This document shows, piece after piece, positions 18,370-29,117 of a DNA stretch of 64,000 nt. The position numbers were made by a program, and so were the translations under genes. A model generated the notes under the pieces. It was not told where the DNA came from. It did not search any database and saw only the letters and a list, made by a program, of their open reading frames with translations. Each line of letters starts with the position of its first letter. The first letter of the stretch is position 1. Source of the stretch: Bog-473 sp963745665 (lineage in GTDB: Bacteria; Actinomycetota; Acidimicrobiia; Acidimicrobiales; RAAP-2); assembly GCA_963745665.1 (NCBI GenBank), contig CAVUYE010000002.1, positions 806,001 to 870,000 of the forward strand, given 5' to 3'.

Positions 18370-18789
18370 ATGAACATGCTCGACGGGCTCTCGGGCCTCG
18401 GGGGCAACGCATTGGCCAGGGTGCTCCGTCGCACCATCGTCTCGGCCATCGTCGTCGGCGCCGCGGCCATCCTGATCGCGCTGCTGCTCTCGGCGCCGTG
18501 GGCCGCACTGGGGCTCGCCATCGGGCTCACCATGGCGGTGCTCAACCTCCGCTTCCTCGATGCCGGGGTGGCCAAGCTCAACACGTCGGGAGAGACCAGC
18601 AACAAGGTGCTGCGTCGGGCCATCGGGACCAAGAGCGTGACGCGCCTGGGCGTCATCACCGTGATCTGCGTGGGCCTGCTCCTGCTGAACGGTGCGCTCG
18701 GCATCGGTGCGGTGGCCGGCCTCGTCATCTTCCAACTGCTGTTCGTCGTCAACGTGGGTCGCGTCATCATCTCGCAGGGGATCCAATGA
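18370..18789 (+). CDS. atpI: ATP synthase accessory protein I
   Basis: A 139-residue protein with four hydrophobic helices and a short basic loop (KVLRRAIGTKSVTRLG), as expected for the AtpI/UncI family that helps assemble the c-ring. Identity rests on topology and on its position between the AtpZ-like gene and atpB; the sequence itself is poorly conserved. Its stop overlaps the atpB start (ATGA). Confidence 0.75.
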   Translation: MNMLDGLSGLGGNALARVLRRTIVSAIVVGAAAILIALLLSAPWAALGLAIGLTMAVLNLRFLDAGVAKLNTSGETSNKVLRRAIGTKSVTRLGVITVICVGLLLLNGALGIGAVAGLVIFQLLFVVNVGRVIISQGIQ

Positions 18790-19517
18790 GGGACCACTTC
18801 GTCCTCGCCAGCGGCAACATCACGATCGGCGATCACCACAGTGTCTGGCACGTGGCCGGGCTCACCATCTACGGCGACGTCGTGTGGACCACGCTGCTGG
18901 CGGCCGCCATCGTGCTGGCCTTCGGGTTCCGCATGCGGGCCAAGGTGACCTCCGGGGTGCCCGGCAAGCTGCAGCTCTTCTGGGAGACGCTGGTCGAGCA
19001 GGTCACCGACCTGGCCGACTCGGCCATCGGGCCCGAGGGCCGGCCCTTCGTCGGCCTCGGCGTGACCGTCTTCTTCTTCGTCCTGATCTGCAACTGGCTG
19101 GCCTTCGTGCCGAGTGGCGACCCCGGGTTCCTGGCCCCGCCCACGGGCGACGTGAACCTGCCGCTGGCCCTGGCCCTGACGGTGTTCTTCCTGGTGCACT
19201 ACAACTCGGTCAAGGCGCGTGGCTGGAAGGGGTACTTCAAGCACTATGCCCAGCCCTACGCCGCGCTCACTCCGATCAACATCATTGAGGAGATCACCAA
19301 GCCGATCACGCTGACGTTCCGGCTCTTCGGCAACATCTTCTCCGGGGTGCTCATGGTGGCGGTGATCGTCGCCCTCATTCCGCCCTACCTGTCCTGGATC
19401 GGCCTGCTGGTGTGGAAGCCGTTCGACGAGCTCTTCATCGGCGCCATCCAGGCTTTCATCTTCGCCTTGCTGACCATCATGTACCTCGGTATGGGCATGA
19501 GCAGGGATCAGAACTGA
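18786..19517 (+). CDS. atpB: ATP synthase Fo subunit a
   Basis: A 243-residue membrane subunit forming the proton half-channels next to the c-ring. The essential arginine is in ITLTFRLFGNIFSG, and helices VFFFVLICNWLAFVPSG and FIFALLTIMYLGMGMS flank the channel region. The N-terminal part lies outside the membrane. It starts inside the atpI stop codon. There are 60 bases to atpE, containing the AAAGGAGAGG ribosome site for the c subunit, which must be made in excess. Confidence 0.96.
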   Translation: MRDHFVLASGNITIGDHHSVWHVAGLTIYGDVVWTTLLAAAIVLAFGFRMRAKVTSGVPGKLQLFWETLVEQVTDLADSAIGPEGRPFVGLGVTVFFFVLICNWLAFVPSGDPGFLAPPTGDVNLPLALALTVFFLVHYNSVKARGWKGYFKHYAQPYAALTPINIIEEITKPITLTFRLFGNIFSGVLMVAVIVALIPPYLSWIGLLVWKPFDELFIGAIQAFIFALLTIMYLGMGMSRDQN

Positions 19518-19577
19518 GGATCCCGGCGACCAGCGGACTGTTCGAACCCAACACGATCTCGACAAAGGAGAGGAAAC

Positions 19578-19853
19578 ATGGCAACAAACGACATTGAAGG
19601 TGCGGTGCGTGTCGCCGGCGCCCTCATCGGTGGTGGACTCGCACTGGGTGGAGGCGCCATCGGGGCCGCGGTCGGTGACGGCCTGGCCGGTTCGCAGACG
19701 ATCGCCGCCATCGCACGGCAGCCCGAGATTGAGGCCAAGGCCCGTCAGTACTTCTTCCTGACGGTAGGTCTGGTGGAGGCCATGTACTTCATCAACCTCC
19801 TCTTCATGGTGGTGTTCGTCTACGTCTTCGCCGCCAAGAGCATCGCCGGCTAG
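19578..19853 (+). CDS. atpE: ATP synthase Fo subunit c
   Basis: A 91-residue hairpin proteolipid. Helix 1 is Gly-rich (GGGLALGGGAIGAAVGDGLAG), the polar loop is ARQPE, and the ion-carrying Glu of helix 2 sits in TVGLVEAMYFINLL. No Gln/Ser/Thr set typical of Na+ rings stands out, so a proton ring is likely. A strong AAAGGAGAGG site lies eight bases before the ATG, in keeping with high-level synthesis. Confidence 0.97.
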   Translation: MATNDIEGAVRVAGALIGGGLALGGGAIGAAVGDGLAGSQTIAAIARQPEIEAKARQYFFLTVGLVEAMYFINLLFMVVFVYVFAAKSIAG

Positions 19854-19907
19854 CGCGACCCAACCGACCTTCTCCTTCGCGGAGACCCTCCGGAAACCGA
19901 GAGCACC

Positions 19908-20450
19908 ATGACCACCGCAGGCATTTTCCTCTTGCCCAATGGGACCTTCTTCATTGAGCTGGCTGTCTCCATCGTTCTGATCCTGGCCATCTACAAATGG
20001 GTGCTTCCTCCCATCAACAAGGCGATGGAGGAGCGGCAGGAGAAGATCAGAGATTCCCTGGAGGCCGCCGACAAGGCGCGCGCCGACGCCGAGGCGGCCG
20101 ACGACGAGCGCCGCAACGTGCTCGAAGAGGCGCGCCACCAGGCGCGCGAGATCGTCGCCACGGCCAATCGCACGGCCGAGCAGGTGCGCACTGACGCGCA
20201 GGCCCGGGGGCAGAGCGAGTACGAGCGCATCGTCGGCAACGCCGACGTCGAGATCGCCCTGGCCCGGCAGCGTGCCGTCGAGGAGGCGGCCGCCCGCATG
20301 GGGGAGATCGTGATGGAAGTCGTGGAGCGCGTCATCGGGCGTGAGGTGGACGCCGAGGCCCACCGGGACCTCATTGACGAGGCCGTCGCCGCGCTGCGGG
20401 CGGATACGGCCGGCGGTGCCGCCGCCGCCGGGACCGGGGCCCGGCAGTGA
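19908..20450 (+). CDS. atpF: ATP synthase Fo subunit b
   Basis: A 180-residue peripheral stalk subunit. One N-terminal membrane helix (FFIELAVSIVLILAIYKWVL) is followed by a long charged coiled coil rich in Glu, Arg and Ala, ending in a Gly/Ala tail. Unlike in mycobacteria, it is not fused to delta. The stop overlaps the atpH start by four bases. Confidence 0.95.
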   Translation: MTTAGIFLLPNGTFFIELAVSIVLILAIYKWVLPPINKAMEERQEKIRDSLEAADKARADAEAADDERRNVLEEARHQAREIVATANRTAEQVRTDAQARGQSEYERIVGNADVEIALARQRAVEEAAARMGEIVMEVVERVIGREVDAEAHRDLIDEAVAALRADTAGGAAAAGTGARQ

Positions 20451-21385
20451 ACCCCACGCTTCAGGGCTACACCGCCGCGGTCGCCGAGAAGGCCGGTCCG
20501 GCCGCGCTCGGTAGCCTCGCCGCTGACCTTGAAGCGTTTGAGCAGCTCGTCCTGGCCAACGGCCAGCTCCGGGCGGCGCTGTCCGACACCGCCGTGCCCG
20601 GTCCCGCCCGCCGGGCCGTCGTGCTCGAGCTGCTGGACGGGAAGGTCTCGGCCCCGGCGCGCCGGCTGTCCGCCTTCGCCTGCATGGCGGTCACCGCGCC
20701 CGAGGTCGCCCCGGCCCTGAGCTGGGTCAGCACCCGGGTGCGTCACCTGGCCGAGGGGCAGGACGAGGAGCCCGGCTTGAGCCTGCTGCAGTCGCGCCAG
20801 CGGGTCGGGGGCTTCGCCACGGCGGTGCACGAGGACATGTCAACCGCCGAGTTGGAGTCGCTGGAGGACGATCTCTTCCGGTTCGCCCGCATCGTCGCTG
20901 CCACACCGTCCCTGCGCGCCGCACTCTCCGACCGCGACGTCGCCGTGACGGCACGCCAGGGGCTGGTCACGCAGCTGCTCGAGGGCAAGATCCCGCCCGC
21001 CAGCCTGTCGCTCGCCCGCTACGCCGTGACCGGGGGCCGGGCTCGGGACATCGTCGGGACCCTGGACTACCTGGTGGAATTGACCGCGCAGGCCAGGGGC
21101 TGGCGCATCGCCCGGGTCCGTGCGGCGGCGCCGATCGACGACGTGCAGCGCAACGAGCTGAGCCAATCGCTCGGCGCCCTGGCCGGTTCACCCGTGGAGC
21201 TGCAGGTGGAGCTGGACGAGTCGTTGTTGAGCGGCGCGTTGATCCGCATCGGCGACCTGCAGGTGGATGCCACCGCGCGGGGCCGCATCGATGCGCTCCG
21301 GGAGCACTTCGCGCCGGCCGGCTGGGCCCCGGCCGGGTTCGGCCGGGGCCAAAGTTCGCACGATCAGACAGAGGGAGCAGAGTGA
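20447..21385 (+). CDS. atpH: ATP synthase F1 subunit delta with duplicated N-terminal domain
   Basis: A 312-residue delta (OSCP) subunit, against about 180 in E. coli. Two related helical segments can be aligned by eye: residues ~28-80 (LVLANGQLRAALSDTAVPG..LLDGKVSAP) and ~140-195 (IVAATPSLRAALSDRDVAV..LLEGKIPPA). The second continues into the C-terminal OSCP region (ITARVRAAAPID-like IARVRAAAPIDD, then GALIRIGDLQVDAT). A comparable duplicated delta N-domain is known from the mycobacterial b-delta fusion; here it occurs in a free-standing delta. It caps the F1 hexamer and binds subunit b. The GTG start overlaps the atpF stop and the stop shares one base with the atpA ATG. Confidence 0.93.
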   Translation: MNPTLQGYTAAVAEKAGPAALGSLAADLEAFEQLVLANGQLRAALSDTAVPGPARRAVVLELLDGKVSAPARRLSAFACMAVTAPEVAPALSWVSTRVRHLAEGQDEEPGLSLLQSRQRVGGFATAVHEDMSTAELESLEDDLFRFARIVAATPSLRAALSDRDVAVTARQGLVTQLLEGKIPPASLSLARYAVTGGRARDIVGTLDYLVELTAQARGWRIARVRAAAPIDDVQRNELSQSLGALAGSPVELQVELDESLLSGALIRIGDLQVDATARGRIDALREHFAPAGWAPAGFGRGQSSHDQTEGAE

Positions 21386-22908
21386 TGGCAGAGCTCACGA
21401 TTGACGCCGATGAGATCACCAAGGCGCTGGAGCGCAACGTCGAGGACTACACCCCGGCGGTGGGCACCGAGCAGATCGGGCGCATCGTCGAGGTCGGTGA
21501 CGGCATTGCGCGGGTCTCGGGTCTGCCCGGTGCGGCGGTGAACGAGCTGCTCGAGTTCGAGGACGGGACCCTGGGCCTGGCGCTGAACCTCGACGAGGAC
21601 ACCATCGGTGCCGTCGTCCTGGGCGAGGTCGACAGCCTCGAGGAGGAGCAGACGGTCAAGGCCACCGGGCGCATCCAGACCGTCCCGGTCGGCGACGCCC
21701 TGCTCGGCCGCGTGGTCAACGCCCTGGGCGAGCCGATCGACGGCAAGGGGCCCGTCAACACCACCGAGACGCGTCGCATGGAGGTGCAGGCCCCGGGGAT
21801 CGTGGGCCGCCAGCCGGTGAGCGAGCCGCTGCAGACCGGGATCAAGGCCATCGACGCCATGACACCGATCGGCCGCGGGCAGCGTGAGCTGATCATCGGC
21901 GACCGCAAAACAGGGAAGACGACGGTCGCCGTCGACACCATCATCAACCAGGCCGGCCAGGGCGTGAAGTGCATCTACGTCGCCATCGGCCAGAAGAACT
22001 CCTCGGTGGCGCAGACCGTGGCCACACTGGAGGATCACCAGGCGCTCGACTACACCGTCGTGGTGGTCGCCTCCGCCGGGGACCCCGCTCCCTACAAGTA
22101 CCTGGCGCCCTACGCCGGCTGCGCCATGGGCCAGCACTGGATGGAGAACGGCGAGCACGCGCTCATCGTCTACGACGACCTCTCCAAGCAGGCGGAGGCC
22201 TACCGGTCCGTCTCGCTCCTGCTCCGGCGCCCACCGGGCCGCGAGGCCTACCCGGGCGACGTCTTCTACCTGCACTCCCGCCTGCTGGAGCGCGCCGCCA
22301 AGCTCTCCGACGCGCTGGGTGGCGGGTCGCTGACCGCGCTGCCCGTCATCGAGACCAAGGCCGGCGACATCTCGGCCTACATCCCGACCAACGTCATCTC
22401 CATCACCGACGGCCAGGTCTTCTTGGAGACCGACCTCTTCAACTCGGGCATCCGTCCGGCCATCAACGTCGGCAACTCGGTGAGCCGCGTCGGCAGCGCC
22501 GCCCAGGTGAAGGCGATGAAGTCCGTCTCCGGAACGCTCAAGCTCGACCTGGCGCAGTTCCGCGAGCTCGAGTCCTTCGCCACGTTCGGCTCGGAGCTCG
22601 ACCGCGTGTCCCAGGCCCAGCTCGACCGCGGCTACCGCCTGACGGAGCTGCTCAAGCAGCCCCAGAACGCGCCAGTGCCAGTGGCGGAGCAGGTCCTCGT
22701 CATTTACGCCGGGACCAAGGGCTGGACGGACACGGTCCCCGTGAGCGAGGTCCAGCGGTTCGCCACCGAGCTCATCGAGTACTTCCGGGCCAATCACCCC
22801 GCGGTCCTCGAGACGATCCGGACCACCGGTGCCATGCCCGAGGGCGACGTGATCGACGCGGGGATGACCACCTTCCTGCAGGGGTTCGACACGGGGAAGG
22901 TCGACTGA
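21385..22908 (+). CDS. atpA: ATP synthase F1 subunit alpha
   Basis: A 507-residue non-catalytic nucleotide-binding subunit. Walker A is GDRKTGKTTVAVD, the IGQKNSSVAQTV strand follows, and ALIVYDDLSKQAEAYR carries Walker B. The arginine finger region SVSRVGSAAQ is intact. I chose the ATG at 21385, which shares its A with the atpH stop; a GTG immediately before is in frame and would only add one residue. GGGAG lies upstream. Confidence 0.97.
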   Translation: MAELTIDADEITKALERNVEDYTPAVGTEQIGRIVEVGDGIARVSGLPGAAVNELLEFEDGTLGLALNLDEDTIGAVVLGEVDSLEEEQTVKATGRIQTVPVGDALLGRVVNALGEPIDGKGPVNTTETRRMEVQAPGIVGRQPVSEPLQTGIKAIDAMTPIGRGQRELIIGDRKTGKTTVAVDTIINQAGQGVKCIYVAIGQKNSSVAQTVATLEDHQALDYTVVVVASAGDPAPYKYLAPYAGCAMGQHWMENGEHALIVYDDLSKQAEAYRSVSLLLRRPPGREAYPGDVFYLHSRLLERAAKLSDALGGGSLTALPVIETKAGDISAYIPTNVISITDGQVFLETDLFNSGIRPAINVGNSVSRVGSAAQVKAMKSVSGTLKLDLAQFRELESFATFGSELDRVSQAQLDRGYRLTELLKQPQNAPVPVAEQVLVIYAGTKGWTDTVPVSEVQRFATELIEYFRANHPAVLETIRTTGAMPEGDVIDAGMTTFLQGFDTGKVD

Positions 22909-22911
22909 CGC

Positions 22912-23817
22912 ATGGCCGGAGGCCAAGAGCGCATCCTGCGGCGCCGGATCCGCAGCGTGCAGTCCACGAGGAAGATCACCAAGGCGATGGAGCTCATCGC
23001 CGCGTCGCGGATCGTGCGCGCCCAGAACCGGATCGCCGCCAACCGCCCCTTCCGCGAGGGCATGGAGCGAGTGCTGCGGCTGACGGCGGCGGCCGACCCG
23101 ATGGCGGCGAAGAAGCTGCTCGGGACGCCCGAGTCGCCCCAGCACGTCGGGATCCTGGTCATCGCCGGTGACCGCGGCCTGGCCGGGTCGTACAACTCGG
23201 GGGTCCTGCGCACGACCGAGCGCACCGTGGCCGAGTACCGGGCCGCCGGCACCGAGGTCACCGTATGGTCCGTGGGCAAGAAGGCCCCGTCCTACCTCCG
23301 CTACCGCGGCATCGACGTGGCGCAGTCGTTCGTCGGCGTGGCCGACCGCCCCGAGTTCGGCGACGCCCGGCACATTGCGGCGATCGTGGCGGCGCCGTTC
23401 GTCGCCGGTGAGATCGATCTGGTGCAGATGGTGTCCACCCGTTTCATCTCCGCCGGCACCCAGCGCGTCGAGCGGATGCAGATGCTGCCGCTCCCCCTGC
23501 CCGAGGAGGCGGGTGTGGTCTACGAGGAGGACGGGACGCTCGAGGGCTACACCGAGTTCGAGCCGGAGCCGTCCAAGCTCCTGGCCGAGCTGGCCCCACG
23601 CGCGCTCGAGGCGGAGATCTTCGCCGCCCTGCTCGAGGGCACGGCATCGTTCTTCACCGCCCAGCAGCGTGCCATGGCGGCCGCCACCGAGAACGCGGAC
23701 GAGCTCGTCCGCACCCTGACCCGCGTCATGAACCGCGCCCGTCAGGACGCCATCACCACCGAGATCATGGAGATCGTCGGCGGGGCCGAGGCGCTCCGCC
23801 AATCGAAGGGAGCTTGA
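22912..23817 (+). CDS. atpG: ATP synthase F1 subunit gamma
   Basis: A 301-residue central stalk subunit. The N-terminal helix RILRRRIRSVQSTRKITKAMELIAASRI and the C-terminal helix ending IVGGAEALRQSKGA are the two arms of the coiled coil inside the hexamer and are well conserved. ITTEIMEIVGG is the family signature near the C terminus. It begins three bases after atpA. Confidence 0.96.
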   Translation: MAGGQERILRRRIRSVQSTRKITKAMELIAASRIVRAQNRIAANRPFREGMERVLRLTAAADPMAAKKLLGTPESPQHVGILVIAGDRGLAGSYNSGVLRTTERTVAEYRAAGTEVTVWSVGKKAPSYLRYRGIDVAQSFVGVADRPEFGDARHIAAIVAAPFVAGEIDLVQMVSTRFISAGTQRVERMQMLPLPLPEEAGVVYEEDGTLEGYTEFEPEPSKLLAELAPRALEAEIFAALLEGTASFFTAQQRAMAAATENADELVRTLTRVMNRARQDAITTEIMEIVGGAEALRQSKGA

Positions 23818-23821
23818 CCGC

Positions 23822-25275
<1,454 letters not shown>

Positions 25276-25276
<1 letters not shown>

Positions 25277-25782
25277 TGGCGGACGGCGTCTTCGGCGTGG
25301 AGATCGTCACGCCCGAACAGTCCCTCTACGCCGGCGGCGCGACCTCGGTCGTGCTGGCCACCTCCGAGGGGGCCCTCACGGTCCTTGACGGCCACACGCC
25401 ACTGGTGGGCGACGTGGTGCACTGCGAGGTGAAGGTCGAGCAGGCCGAGGGGACATTGTTGCGGCTGGCGGTGCACGGCGGGTTCCTGCAGGTCGACACC
25501 AGCCCGGGCGCGGCCGCGGGCCTGGCCGAGGGCGACGGCCCGTTGCCCGGGTTGTCGACCCGCGTGACCGTGCTGGCCGGGGTCGCTGAGCTGGCGTCGG
25601 AGATCGACGTGCCCCGGGCCGAGCAGGCCCGCGAGCGGGCCGCCCAGCGGGTCGGCGAGCTGAGTGCCGGCCGTGGCCCCGTCTCCGAGGACGTCGCAGA
25701 GGACGTGGAGTTGGCCGACGCGGAGGGCGCCCTGGCCCGGGCCGAACTGCGGCTGGCCGTGGCCACCGAATCGGCCGCCTAG
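25276..25782 (+). CDS. atpC: ATP synthase F1 subunit epsilon
   Basis: A 168-residue subunit. The first ~85 residues form the expected beta sandwich (VEIVTPEQSLYAGGATSVVL, GHTPLVGDVVHCEVKV). The C-terminal helical part is longer than in E. coli because of an acidic insert (VSEDVAEDVELADAEG). The C-terminal helices regulate ATP hydrolysis in other species. The GTG shares one base with the atpD stop, closing the operon. Confidence 0.93.
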
Positions 25783-25825
25783 CACCTGGCGCGGCGGCCG
25801 GGCCCGGTGGCCCCCGACCCGGAAA

Positions 25826-26821
25826 TCAGCCGAACGAGATGGAGCTGAACTCCGCCAGCTTGGCCAATGCGTGGCTGGCGTCGATCTTGCGCAGCGTGCC
25901 CGACTTGGAGCGCATGACGAGCGACTGCGTGGTGGCCCCGAACTCGTGGTACTGCACACCCTGCAGCAGTTCGCCGTCGGTGATGCCGGTGGCGGCGAAG
26001 AAGCAGTTGTTGCCCTGCACCAGGTCGTCGGTCGTCAGCACGGCGTCGAGCGCATAGCCGGCCTCGGCCGCGGCGGCGCGCTCCTGCTCGTCGCGCGGCC
26101 AGAGCCGGCCCTGAATTTCGGCCCCCATGCACTTGAGGGCGGCGGCGGCCAGGACGCCCTCGGGCGTGCCGCCGATGCCGAAGAGGATGTCGGTGCCCGC
26201 GCCGGGCCACCCGGTGGCGATCGCGCCGGCCACGTCGCCGTCGGAGATGAGGCGGATGCGCGCGCCGGTGGAACGGACCTCGGCCACCAGGGCGTCGTGG
26301 CGGGGCCGGTCCAGAATGACGGCGGTCAGATCGCGGATGGGGCGCCCCAGGGCCTCCGACAGGGCGTGCAGGTTCTCCGTGGGCGTCCGGCGGATGTCGC
26401 AGGCACCCTTGGCCCGCGGCCCGACGGCGAGCTTCTCCATGTACACGCAGGGCCCGGGGTCGAACATGGCACCGCGCTCGGCGACGGCGATGACGGCCAG
26501 CGCGCCGCCGCGCCCCTGGGCTGTCAGCGTGGTGCCGTCAATGGGGTCCACGGCGATGTCGGTCAGCGGGGGAGTGCCGTCGCCGATCCTCTCCCCGTTG
26601 AAGAGCATCGGCGCGTTGTCCTTCTCGCCCTCGCCGATGACCACGATCCCGTCCATCGGCACGCTGGAGAGGACGGTCCGCATCGCCGCCACGGCGGCAC
26701 CGTCGGCACCGAGCTTGTCTCCCCGGCCCATCCACCGGCTGGCGGCCATCGCCGCGGCCTCGGTGACCCGCACGAGGTCCATGGCGAGGTTCCGGTCGGG
26801 GGCTTGGGGCGACGTCACCAC
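25826..26821 (-). CDS. glpX: Fructose-1,6-bisphosphatase class II
   Basis: A 331-residue Mg-dependent phosphatase of gluconeogenesis. The metal and substrate site motifs GEGEKDNAPMLFNGE and VDPIDGTTLTAQGRGGALAV are intact, as are LISDGDVAGAI and the GIGGTPEGVLAAAALKCMG segment. GlpX is the usual actinobacterial FBPase. It is convergent with the atp operon and divergent from murA, with a 73-base gap to the murA GTG. Two adjacent GTG codons stand at the 5' end; the outer one is used here. Confidence 0.95.
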   Translation of the reverse strand: MVTSPQAPDRNLAMDLVRVTEAAAMAASRWMGRGDKLGADGAAVAAMRTVLSSVPMDGIVVIGEGEKDNAPMLFNGERIGDGTPPLTDIAVDPIDGTTLTAQGRGGALAVIAVAERGAMFDPGPCVYMEKLAVGPRAKGACDIRRTPTENLHALSEALGRPIRDLTAVILDRPRHDALVAEVRSTGARIRLISDGDVAGAIATGWPGAGTDILFGIGGTPEGVLAAAALKCMGAEIQGRLWPRDEQERAAAAEAGYALDAVLTTDDLVQGNNCFFAATGITDGELLQGVQYHEFGATTQSLVMRSKSGTLRKIDASHALAKLAEFSSISFG

Positions 26822-26894
26822 GGGCCTTGACCATAGTTGGTGCCGGATCGTCGCCTGCCGCTCGGGGCACCCTCCAGCGGCGATACTTGGGGTC

Positions 26895-28158
26895 GTGGAT
26901 CAGATCGTGGTCGAGCCCAGCGGCCCGCTGCGGGGCACCGTCACCGCAGGCGGTGCGAAGAATTTCGGCGCTCAAGCTGATGGCGGCCTGCCTGCTCGCC
27001 GAGGGGTGCACGGTGCTCTCCAACGTGCCTCGCATCTCCGATGTCGACACCATGGCCGAGGTCCTGCGCGCCATGGGGGCGCTGGTGGATCGCCTCGACA
27101 ACGGGGATGTCAGCGTCACGACCCCGCCCGCGGGGGAGCTGATGCCCTCCGGCCCCTACGAGCTCTTCGAGAAGATGCGGGCCTCGGTCGTCGTCCTCGG
27201 TCTCCTCCTCGCCCGCTGCGGCTCGGTCCGGGTGCCCCTGCCCGGCGGGGACGATTTCGGGGATCGGCCCATCGATTTCCACCTCACGGGGCTCGGTGCC
27301 ATGGGCGCCCGCTTCGAGTCCTCCCACGGCGAGGTGCGCGGCACGGTGCCCGGGGGACGGCTGGTCGGCACCCGGGTCGTGCTCGAGTACCCGAGCCACA
27401 CGGCGACGGACAACCTGCTGATGGCCGCGGTCCTGGCGAAGGGCACCACGGTGATAGAGAACGCGGCCAAGGAGCCCGAGGTCGCCGACCTGGCCGCCAT
27501 GTTGTGCGACATGGGTGCGGTCGTGCGCGGCGCCGGCACGTCGCGCCTCGAGATCGAAGGGGTGGAGTCGCTGCGGCCCACGCGCCACGCGGTGGTCCCC
27601 GACCGGGTCGTGGCCGCCACCTACCTGGCCGCAGCCGGCATGACGGGCGGCGAGGTGACCGTCGCCGACGCCCGGCCCGAGCACATGGAGATGCTCCTTC
27701 GCAAGGTCCACCAGATGGGCCTCGTCACGGAGATGGGACCGTCGGGCCTACGGGCCAGCGCGGCCGGGCGGCTGGTGGCGGCCGACGTGGCGACGCTCCC
27801 GTACCCCGGTGTGGCGACCGACTACAGCCCGTTGCTCGTGGCCATGCTCACGGTGTCCGACGGTGTCGGCATCCTCACCGAGAACCTGTTCTCCGGGCGC
27901 TTCCGCTACGTGGAGGAGCTGCGCCGGATGGGCGCGGACATCCGGACCGAGGGTCACCACGCCGTCGTGCGCGGCGTCTCTCGCCTCTCGGGCGCCCCCG
28001 TCCGCGCGCCGGACATCCGGGCCGGCGTGGCGCTCGTGCTGGCCGGGTTGGTGGCCGAAGGCGAGACGGTCGTGAGCGGCGCTCACCACATCGGGCGCGG
28101 CTACGAGGACCTGGCCGGCGCGCTGTGTTCCCTGGGCGCGAACGTGACGCACCGGTGA
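26895..28158 (+). pseudogene. murA: UDP-N-acetylglucosamine 1-carboxyvinyltransferase, one-base frameshift as sequenced
   Basis: MurA adds enolpyruvate to UDP-GlcNAc, the first committed peptidoglycan step. The N terminus (QIVVEPSGPLRGTVTAGGAKN) reads from the GTG at 26895. The remainder (SALKLMAACLLAEGC onward) is one frame away. AATTTCGGCG at 26961-26970 has one T more than the AATTCGGCG needed for the conserved AKNSALKLM motif. Removing it restores a normal 420-residue enzyme. The active-site Cys of E. coli MurA (PGGC) is Asp here (PGGDDFGDRP, codon 27250-27252), as in mycobacteria, where it gives fosfomycin resistance. Because the gene is normally essential, a read or assembly error is as likely as a real mutation. 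A GATACT -10-like box at 26882-26887 would start a nearly leaderless mRNA. Confidence 0.85.
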
Positions 28159-29117
28159 GCGCGCTGCCGAGCGATCCGGCCGCACTGCTCGACCGTGCCC
28201 GGGAGGGCGACCGCGTCGCGCTGGCCCGCCTGCTCTCCTCCGTCGAGCGGGGCGGCGAGTCGGCCATGGCCGTGGCGCGTCTCGCCTACCGCTCCGAGGC
28301 CCCATTCTCCGTCGGGCTCACCGGTGCACCGGGCTCCGGGAAGTCCACGCTGACCGACGGCCTCATCACCGCAGTCCGCGGCGGCTGGCCGGAGGGAGCG
28401 GCCATCGCCCAGGTCGCCGTGCTGGCGGTCGACCCGACGTCGCCGTTCAGCGGGGGCGCCATCCTCGGTGACCGGGTGCGCATGGGCCAGCACGCGCTCG
28501 ACCCGACGGTGTTCATCCGATCCATGGCGACGCGGGGCCACCTCGGCGGGCTGTCCCTGGCCGTTCCCGACGCCATACGCCTGCTCGGCGCCGCGGGGCT
28601 GGGCGTGGTGATCGTCGAGACGGTCGGCGTGGGGCAGATGGAGGTCGAGATCGCGTCCGCCGCCGACACCACCGTGGTCGTGGTGACGCCCGGGTGGGGC
28701 GACTCCATGCAGGCGAGCAAGGCCGGCCTCCTCGAGGTAGCCGACGTCTTCGTGATCAACAAGGCGGACCGGCCGGGGGTGCGCGAGGCCCGCCGCGACC
28801 TCGAGCAGATGCTCGACCTGGCGCGACCCGGGGGCTGGCGGCCCGAGATCGTCGAGACGACGGCGACGGCGGCCGAGGGCGTGGCCGAGCTCTGGCAGGC
28901 CGTGGCCCGCCACCGCGACCACCTCATGGGCTCGGGCCAGCTGGCGGTCCGCCGCGCCGACCGGGTGGCCCAGGAGTTGCGGCGGGTACTGGTAGCCCGC
29001 ACCGAGGTCACGGTGGACGACCTGGTGGCGGGCGAGGAGTTCGCCACGGCCGTGAAAGCGCTGGCGGCCGGGGAGCTCGATCCCTACGAGGCGGCCGAAG
29101 GCCTGCTGGCCGGATGA
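28155..29117 (+). CDS. meaB: MeaB/ArgK-type GTPase, methylmalonyl-CoA mutase chaperone
   Basis: A 320-residue G3E-family P-loop GTPase that protects and reloads adenosylcobalamin-dependent methylmalonyl-CoA mutase. Walker A is TGAPGSGKSTL, followed by VDPTSPFSGGAILGDRVRM, ETVGVGQMEVEIA and NKADRPG, all diagnostic of MeaB. The start GTG overlaps the murA stop by four bases. The mutase genes themselves are not in this window; the downstream enoyl-CoA hydratase suggests an acyl-CoA context. The group II intron begins shortly after its stop. Confidence 0.92.
   Translation: MSALPSDPAALLDRAREGDRVALARLLSSVERGGESAMAVARLAYRSEAPFSVGLTGAPGSGKSTLTDGLITAVRGGWPEGAAIAQVAVLAVDPTSPFSGGAILGDRVRMGQHALDPTVFIRSMATRGHLGGLSLAVPDAIRLLGAAGLGVVIVETVGVGQMEVEIASAADTTVVVVTPGWGDSMQASKAGLLEVADVFVINKADRPGVREARRDLEQMLDLARPGGWRPEIVETTATAAEGVAELWQAVARHRDHLMGSGQLAVRRADRVAQELRRVLVARTEVTVDDLVAGEEFATAVKALAAGELDPYEAAEGLLAG

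Noticed and set aside
18075..20363. A 762-codon minus-strand frame across atpI to atpF
   Set aside because: Shadow of the ATP synthase genes; His/Asp/Gly-rich translation without domains.
26127..29117. An apparent 996-residue protein ending in MeaB
   Set aside because: The frame only links antisense glpX, the murA N terminus, out-of-frame murA and meaB by chance; true genes start at 26895 and 28155.
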